Position numbers and translations under genes: made by a program. This document shows positions 23,292 through 26,422 of a DNA stretch of 26,422 nt, in pieces. How positions within the stretch are numbered: the first letter of the stretch is position 1; each line of letters opens with the position of its first letter. Under the pieces are notes generated by a model. It had not been told where the DNA came from. It ran no database searches and saw only the letters and a list, made by a program, of their open reading frames with translations. Source of the DNA: a virus; the IMG/VR virus record IMGVR_UViG_3300031569_000033, positions 1 through 26,422 of that record; one strand, written 5' to 3'.

Positions 23292-25220
23292 AGTTATAGA
23301 CTAAACAGAACAGATGGTGCATTACTGGTAGACTTAACTGACGGTATACTCGATACAGCTACCACTGATTTAACATTAATAGGAAAGAATTACAAAGGCT
23401 TTGGAGAGTTTTTAAACGAAAACTTTATTGCATTATTAGAAAATTTTGCATCTACGTCACAACCAACTAATCCTATGGTAGGACAACTTTGGTATGATAA
23501 ACAAGATAATAGATTAAAAATTTATGACGGTGCTACTTTTAGATCTGCAACAGGCAGTGTTGTTAGTAGCACACGACCGTCAAACCTTACTACTGGCGAC
23601 CTTTGGATAGACAATGAAAATAATAAATTGTATATTTGGGACGGTACTGATCTTACATTAGTAGGACCGGAATATAGTGCAGGCCAAGGAAAAAGCGGAT
23701 TTGAAGTATCAAGTCAATTAGACTCTACTGATGTTCAGCGTACTATTCTTAAACTTTTCTTAGGCGGCACATTGGTTGGAATCTACTCTCCAGAAACGTT
23801 TTACATATTGCCAGAATATGCAATAGCTGGTTATCCTCTAATTGTAGGCGATGCGCTGAACAGACAACTTCTTGAAAAAGGATTTAATGTTGTTAGTGCA
23901 GACTTTTTATACAGAGGCACAGCTACAAGTGCAAAAGGCCTTATTGATGATGCAGGTGTTATAAGAAGTGCAAATAATTTTATTCCTACTGATGCTAACG
24001 GTGCCACAACAGGTAGTTTAAAAATTAAAAACAGTGCCGGCCTAAGTGTAGGAGTTGGCGAAACTGAATATTCAATTTTAAAGGTTGCTGGCACTACAGT
24101 AACATTAGAAACGCAACAAAGTAATTCAGACTTTGCAATTAAAGTTAGGTCAGGCAGTAGCTTTTTACCTGCGATGTATGTAGATACTAGTGAAAGCCGT
24201 GTAGGTATATGGAACTCTAATCCTTCATATAGTTTAGATGTAACTGGTACTGGTAGATTTTCAAGTAACCTAACAGTAGGTGGAAATTTACTTGTTGAAG
24301 GAACAACAACGCATCTTAATACTTCAACTTTAAGAGTTGAAGATAAAAATATAGAATTAGGAATACTAGACGATAGTACAGAAGCTAACGACTCGCAAAT
24401 CGACGGTGGTGGTATAATTGTTAGAAGTAGTGAAGGATCTAAAGACTGGACTTGGATAGCTGCAACAGGTAGCTGGACGTCGAATCAAGATATTAACATT
24501 ATATCAGGACCTGACAATCCTGTTCCGCAACTTAAAGTTGATGGAACTAATATTCTAAGCAGTACTGCACTAGGATCAACAGTAACTTCAGCACTAGGTT
24601 TAACACGAGTAGGTACATTAAGTGAACTAACAGTTGATAATATTAAATTAGATGCTGCTACAATTACAAGAATAAGTGGTACAGGATTAAGTATTGTTGC
24701 TGGTGGCGACATAACAGTTGATAGTCAAAACATTACAGGTCTTGCAGAACCATCAGCCGCAACAGATGCAGCAACTAAAAATTACGTTGACGTACAGTTA
24801 TATAGTAAAGATGTTATTATATCGCTTGACGTTACAGGTTTAACAAATCCTGCAGCAATTGGCGCAAGCGACGGTCCAAAAAATAGTATTGCTACACTAT
24901 TACAAAATTTACAATCTGCAGCAACGTTTCAGACAGGAACTACAGCATATGTAATGGCAACGTCATATACGGGATCAACAGTTTCAGGAATCAATGTTAA
25001 TATTACTACAAGTCCTGATACATCTGGTGTATTAACAAAATCAAGTATTGCAGTGGATAAAAACAATGTAAGTAGTGCTGAAACAGTAATACAAGATATT
25101 AGTCAAAGTAATACTGCAAGTGGTGTCGTTGCACTAACGCCAATTAGGTATCTATACGAATATGTAGTGTCAGGCAGTGCTTGGACATTTGTAAGTAGAT
25201 CACTACAGACAGTAACATAA
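23289..25220 (+). CDS. Tail fibre protein (fibre paralogue 2)
   Basis: A 643-residue protein starting at GTG. The shared N-terminal module has LIGKNYKGFGEFLNENFIAL, LLENFAS, GQLWYD (residues 65-70), GDLWIDNENNKLYIW and LVGP. The shaft has VGIWNSNPSYSLDVTG (305-320), parallel to paralogue 1. Next comes LRVEDKNIELG (348-358) with a Gly/Ser/Trp stretch to about 387, then GLAEPSAATDAATKNYVD (484-501), a common tail-fibre motif before a distal domain. The last 140 residues lack a collar domain and HxH motif and are Ser/Thr/Val-rich with a terminal SGSAWTFVSRSLQ. It therefore probably has a different tip and receptor from paralogue 1, or a structural role. It starts 5 nt after paralogue 1 and is followed by a 39-nt gap with a late-promoter-like motif. 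Confidence 0.85.
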   Translation: MSYRLNRTDGALLVDLTDGILDTATTDLTLIGKNYKGFGEFLNENFIALLENFASTSQPTNPMVGQLWYDKQDNRLKIYDGATFRSATGSVVSSTRPSNLTTGDLWIDNENNKLYIWDGTDLTLVGPEYSAGQGKSGFEVSSQLDSTDVQRTILKLFLGGTLVGIYSPETFYILPEYAIAGYPLIVGDALNRQLLEKGFNVVSADFLYRGTATSAKGLIDDAGVIRSANNFIPTDANGATTGSLKIKNSAGLSVGVGETEYSILKVAGTTVTLETQQSNSDFAIKVRSGSSFLPAMYVDTSESRVGIWNSNPSYSLDVTGTGRFSSNLTVGGNLLVEGTTTHLNTSTLRVEDKNIELGILDDSTEANDSQIDGGGIIVRSSEGSKDWTWIAATGSWTSNQDINIISGPDNPVPQLKVDGTNILSSTALGSTVTSALGLTRVGTLSELTVDNIKLDAATITRISGTGLSIVAGGDITVDSQNITGLAEPSAATDAATKNYVDVQLYSKDVIISLDVTGLTNPAAIGASDGPKNSIATLLQNLQSAATFQTGTTAYVMATSYTGSTVSGINVNITTSPDTSGVLTKSSIAVDKNNVSSAETVIQDISQSNTASGVVALTPIRYLYEYVVSGSAWTFVSRSLQTVT

Positions 25221-25230
25221 TGATAAAAGC

Positions 25231-25238
25231 GATAAATA
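25231..25238 (+). promoter_or_regulatory. Late-promoter-like motif GATAAATA
   Basis: It is identical to the octamer at 20624-20631 and ends 21 nt before the ATG at 25260. The RBS AGGGG lies at 25249-25253. It sits in the second-largest gap (25221-25259), which has no convincing terminator hairpin. Confidence 0.6.
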
Positions 25239-25259
25239 AAGTTATAACAGGGGTAACAG

Positions 25260-26422
25260 ATGTCATATACAATTAACAAATATAACAATGTTCAGCTAAC
25301 CGTTGTCGAAGACGGTACTATTGACCAAACTACAGATTTAAAATTGGTTGGTAAAAACTATGCTGGATACGGAGAAATACAAAACGAAAATTTTGTGTTT
25401 CTGTTAGAAAACTTTGCAGGAGCAAATCAACCACCAAAAGCGATCAGCGGTCAACTTTGGTTTGATACTAGTAACAGTAAACTTAAATTTTACGATGGTT
25501 CTAAATGGAGAACTACTGGAGGAGCAGAAGTTGGAGCAACCACCCCTGCTGGACTTGCTCAAGGCGATTTTTGGTGGGATACTGGAAATGAACAGTTGTA
25601 TGCATACAACGGAACGTCATTTGTATTAGTTGGCCCACAAGGCGTTGGCGACACTGTAACACAATTCCAAAGTGCAAATATTAGAGATAATGTTGGCACA
25701 TCAAGACCTGTTATTAAATCTGTTATTAATGATGAAGTAATTCATATTATTAGTGCCCAACAATTTACAATTGGCACAGAAGATGCATCTGCTTATCCTG
25801 GATTTGATGTTATACGACAAGGTATAACACTTAAAAATACAATTAATTCAACAAACGGTGTTACATCAACAGGACATAGGTTCTGGGGAACATCATCAAA
25901 TGCTTTAAAACTTAATGGTATAGATGCAGCTGACTATGTTGTTTCGGTATCAGGACAATCTACTTCGTTTACAACACTTACTGAATTTTCAGACTTAGGT
26001 GTTGCAATCGGCGATGCAAATGATTTAGCAATTAAGATTGTAAATGATAACAAGGCATTACTAGCTAACGAGCAAGGTGATGCAATGTACTTTCAAGTTA
26101 ATAATTCAAGTTCAGCACAAAAGATGCCATTGCGTCTAACAGCAAGTGCTATACTTCCAGGATTCAGTAATGTTACAACTTGGGCAGGCACAGAAACAGT
26201 TGACATTGGATCTTCTGCAAATAAGTTTTCAACAATGTATGCAACGACCTTTAGTGGTACAGCAACAAACGCACAAGCATTAGAAGTTGGAGGAGTTTCA
26301 CGAACTGCTTCTACTAGTGCAACAGCAAATACAGTAGCAGGCAGAGATGCATCAGGTAATTTAACAGCAAATATATTTAACGGTACATCAACAGCCGCAC
26401 AGTTTGCGGATTTAGCGGAAAA
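25260..26422 (+). CDS. Tail fibre protein (fibre paralogue 3), right-truncated
   Basis: The frame runs open from ATG 25260 to the window end (387 full codons seen). The start MSYTINKYNNVQLTVVEDG has AGGGG 6 nt upstream. The shared N-terminal module is clear: LVGKNYAGYGEIQNENFVFL, LLENFAG, GQLWFD at residues 64-69, GDFWWDTGNEQLYAY and LVGPQG. Later come IGSSANKFSTMYATTFSG (316-333), a shaft motif also present in paralogue 1, and AGRDASGNLTANIFNG. The last visible residues QFADLAE resemble the start of an ADLAE-type segment that precedes the C-terminal domain in many marine phage fibres. The tip domain is outside the window. Paralogues 2 and 3 are closer to each other at the N-terminus (LxGKNYxGxGE) than to paralogue 1. 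Confidence 0.88.
   Translation, partial: MSYTINKYNNVQLTVVEDGTIDQTTDLKLVGKNYAGYGEIQNENFVFLLENFAGANQPPKAISGQLWFDTSNSKLKFYDGSKWRTTGGAEVGATTPAGLAQGDFWWDTGNEQLYAYNGTSFVLVGPQGVGDTVTQFQSANIRDNVGTSRPVIKSVINDEVIHIISAQQFTIGTEDASAYPGFDVIRQGITLKNTINSTNGVTSTGHRFWGTSSNALKLNGIDAADYVVSVSGQSTSFTTLTEFSDLGVAIGDANDLAIKIVNDNKALLANEQGDAMYFQVNNSSSAQKMPLRLTASAILPGFSNVTTWAGTETVDIGSSANKFSTMYATTFSGTATNAQALEVGGVSRTASTSATANTVAGRDASGNLTANIFNGTSTAAQFADLAE

Noticed and set aside
25221-25259. Terminator hairpin in the gap before fibre paralogue 3
   Set aside because: I found only weak AT-rich pairing and no GC stem with a U-run. The gap is better explained by the promoter-like octamer and the RBS.
25414-25629. 71-codon + strand ORF near the right end
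   Set aside because: It is out of frame with fibre paralogue 3, whose GQLWFD and GDFWWD repeats are encoded across it.

Overview
The window reads as part of the virion-assembly region of a large AT-rich marine myovirus of the T4 supergroup (cyanophage or pelagiphage type). All genes lie on the + strand. They are nearly gapless: the largest non-coding gap is 51 nt. Baseplate genes are followed by fibre genes. No tRNA, integrase, insertion sequence, CRISPR array or host-type metabolic gene was seen. The phage type is inferred from recognisable gp5, gp25 and gp6 homologues and from fibre motifs typical of marine T4-like phages. The host cannot be determined from the sequence.

Layout. 1-578: C-terminal part of a gp5-like central spike, with octad repeats of a triple-stranded beta-helix, cut by the left edge. 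581-871: small coiled-coil protein of unknown role. 884-1336: gp25-like baseplate wedge protein. 1388-4873: gp6-like wedge protein, about twice the length of T4 gp6, with an EF-hand-type calcium loop and a Ser-rich tail. 4873-20625: one 5250-residue ORF that fills about 60% of the window. 20650-21264: 204-residue structural protein. 21268-23283, 23289-25220 and 25260 to the right edge: three consecutive paralogous fibre proteins that share an N-terminal module and differ beyond it. The first ends in a tail-collar domain, and the third is cut by the window edge.

Working model (inference). gp5, gp25 and gp6 form the spike and inner wedge. The giant protein sits where T4 encodes gp7 and the other outer baseplate proteins. 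It is a mosaic of adhesion-type modules: a degenerate cupredoxin, carbohydrate-binding-module-like units, an interrupted FG-GAP beta-propeller of about seven units, GSGY repeats and DGST-type beta modules. It could form the outer baseplate and carry or supplement host-binding fibres, and the three fibres downstream would supply receptor diversity. TAAATA-containing motifs like T4 late promoters occur in the three largest gaps, before gp6, the 204-aa gene and the third fibre. This suggests sigma-gp55-type late transcription in a few sub-operons.

The most interesting observations are the giant ORF and its interrupted propeller, the EF-hand loop in gp6, the cupredoxin that has lost its metal ligands, and the triplicated fibre locus.
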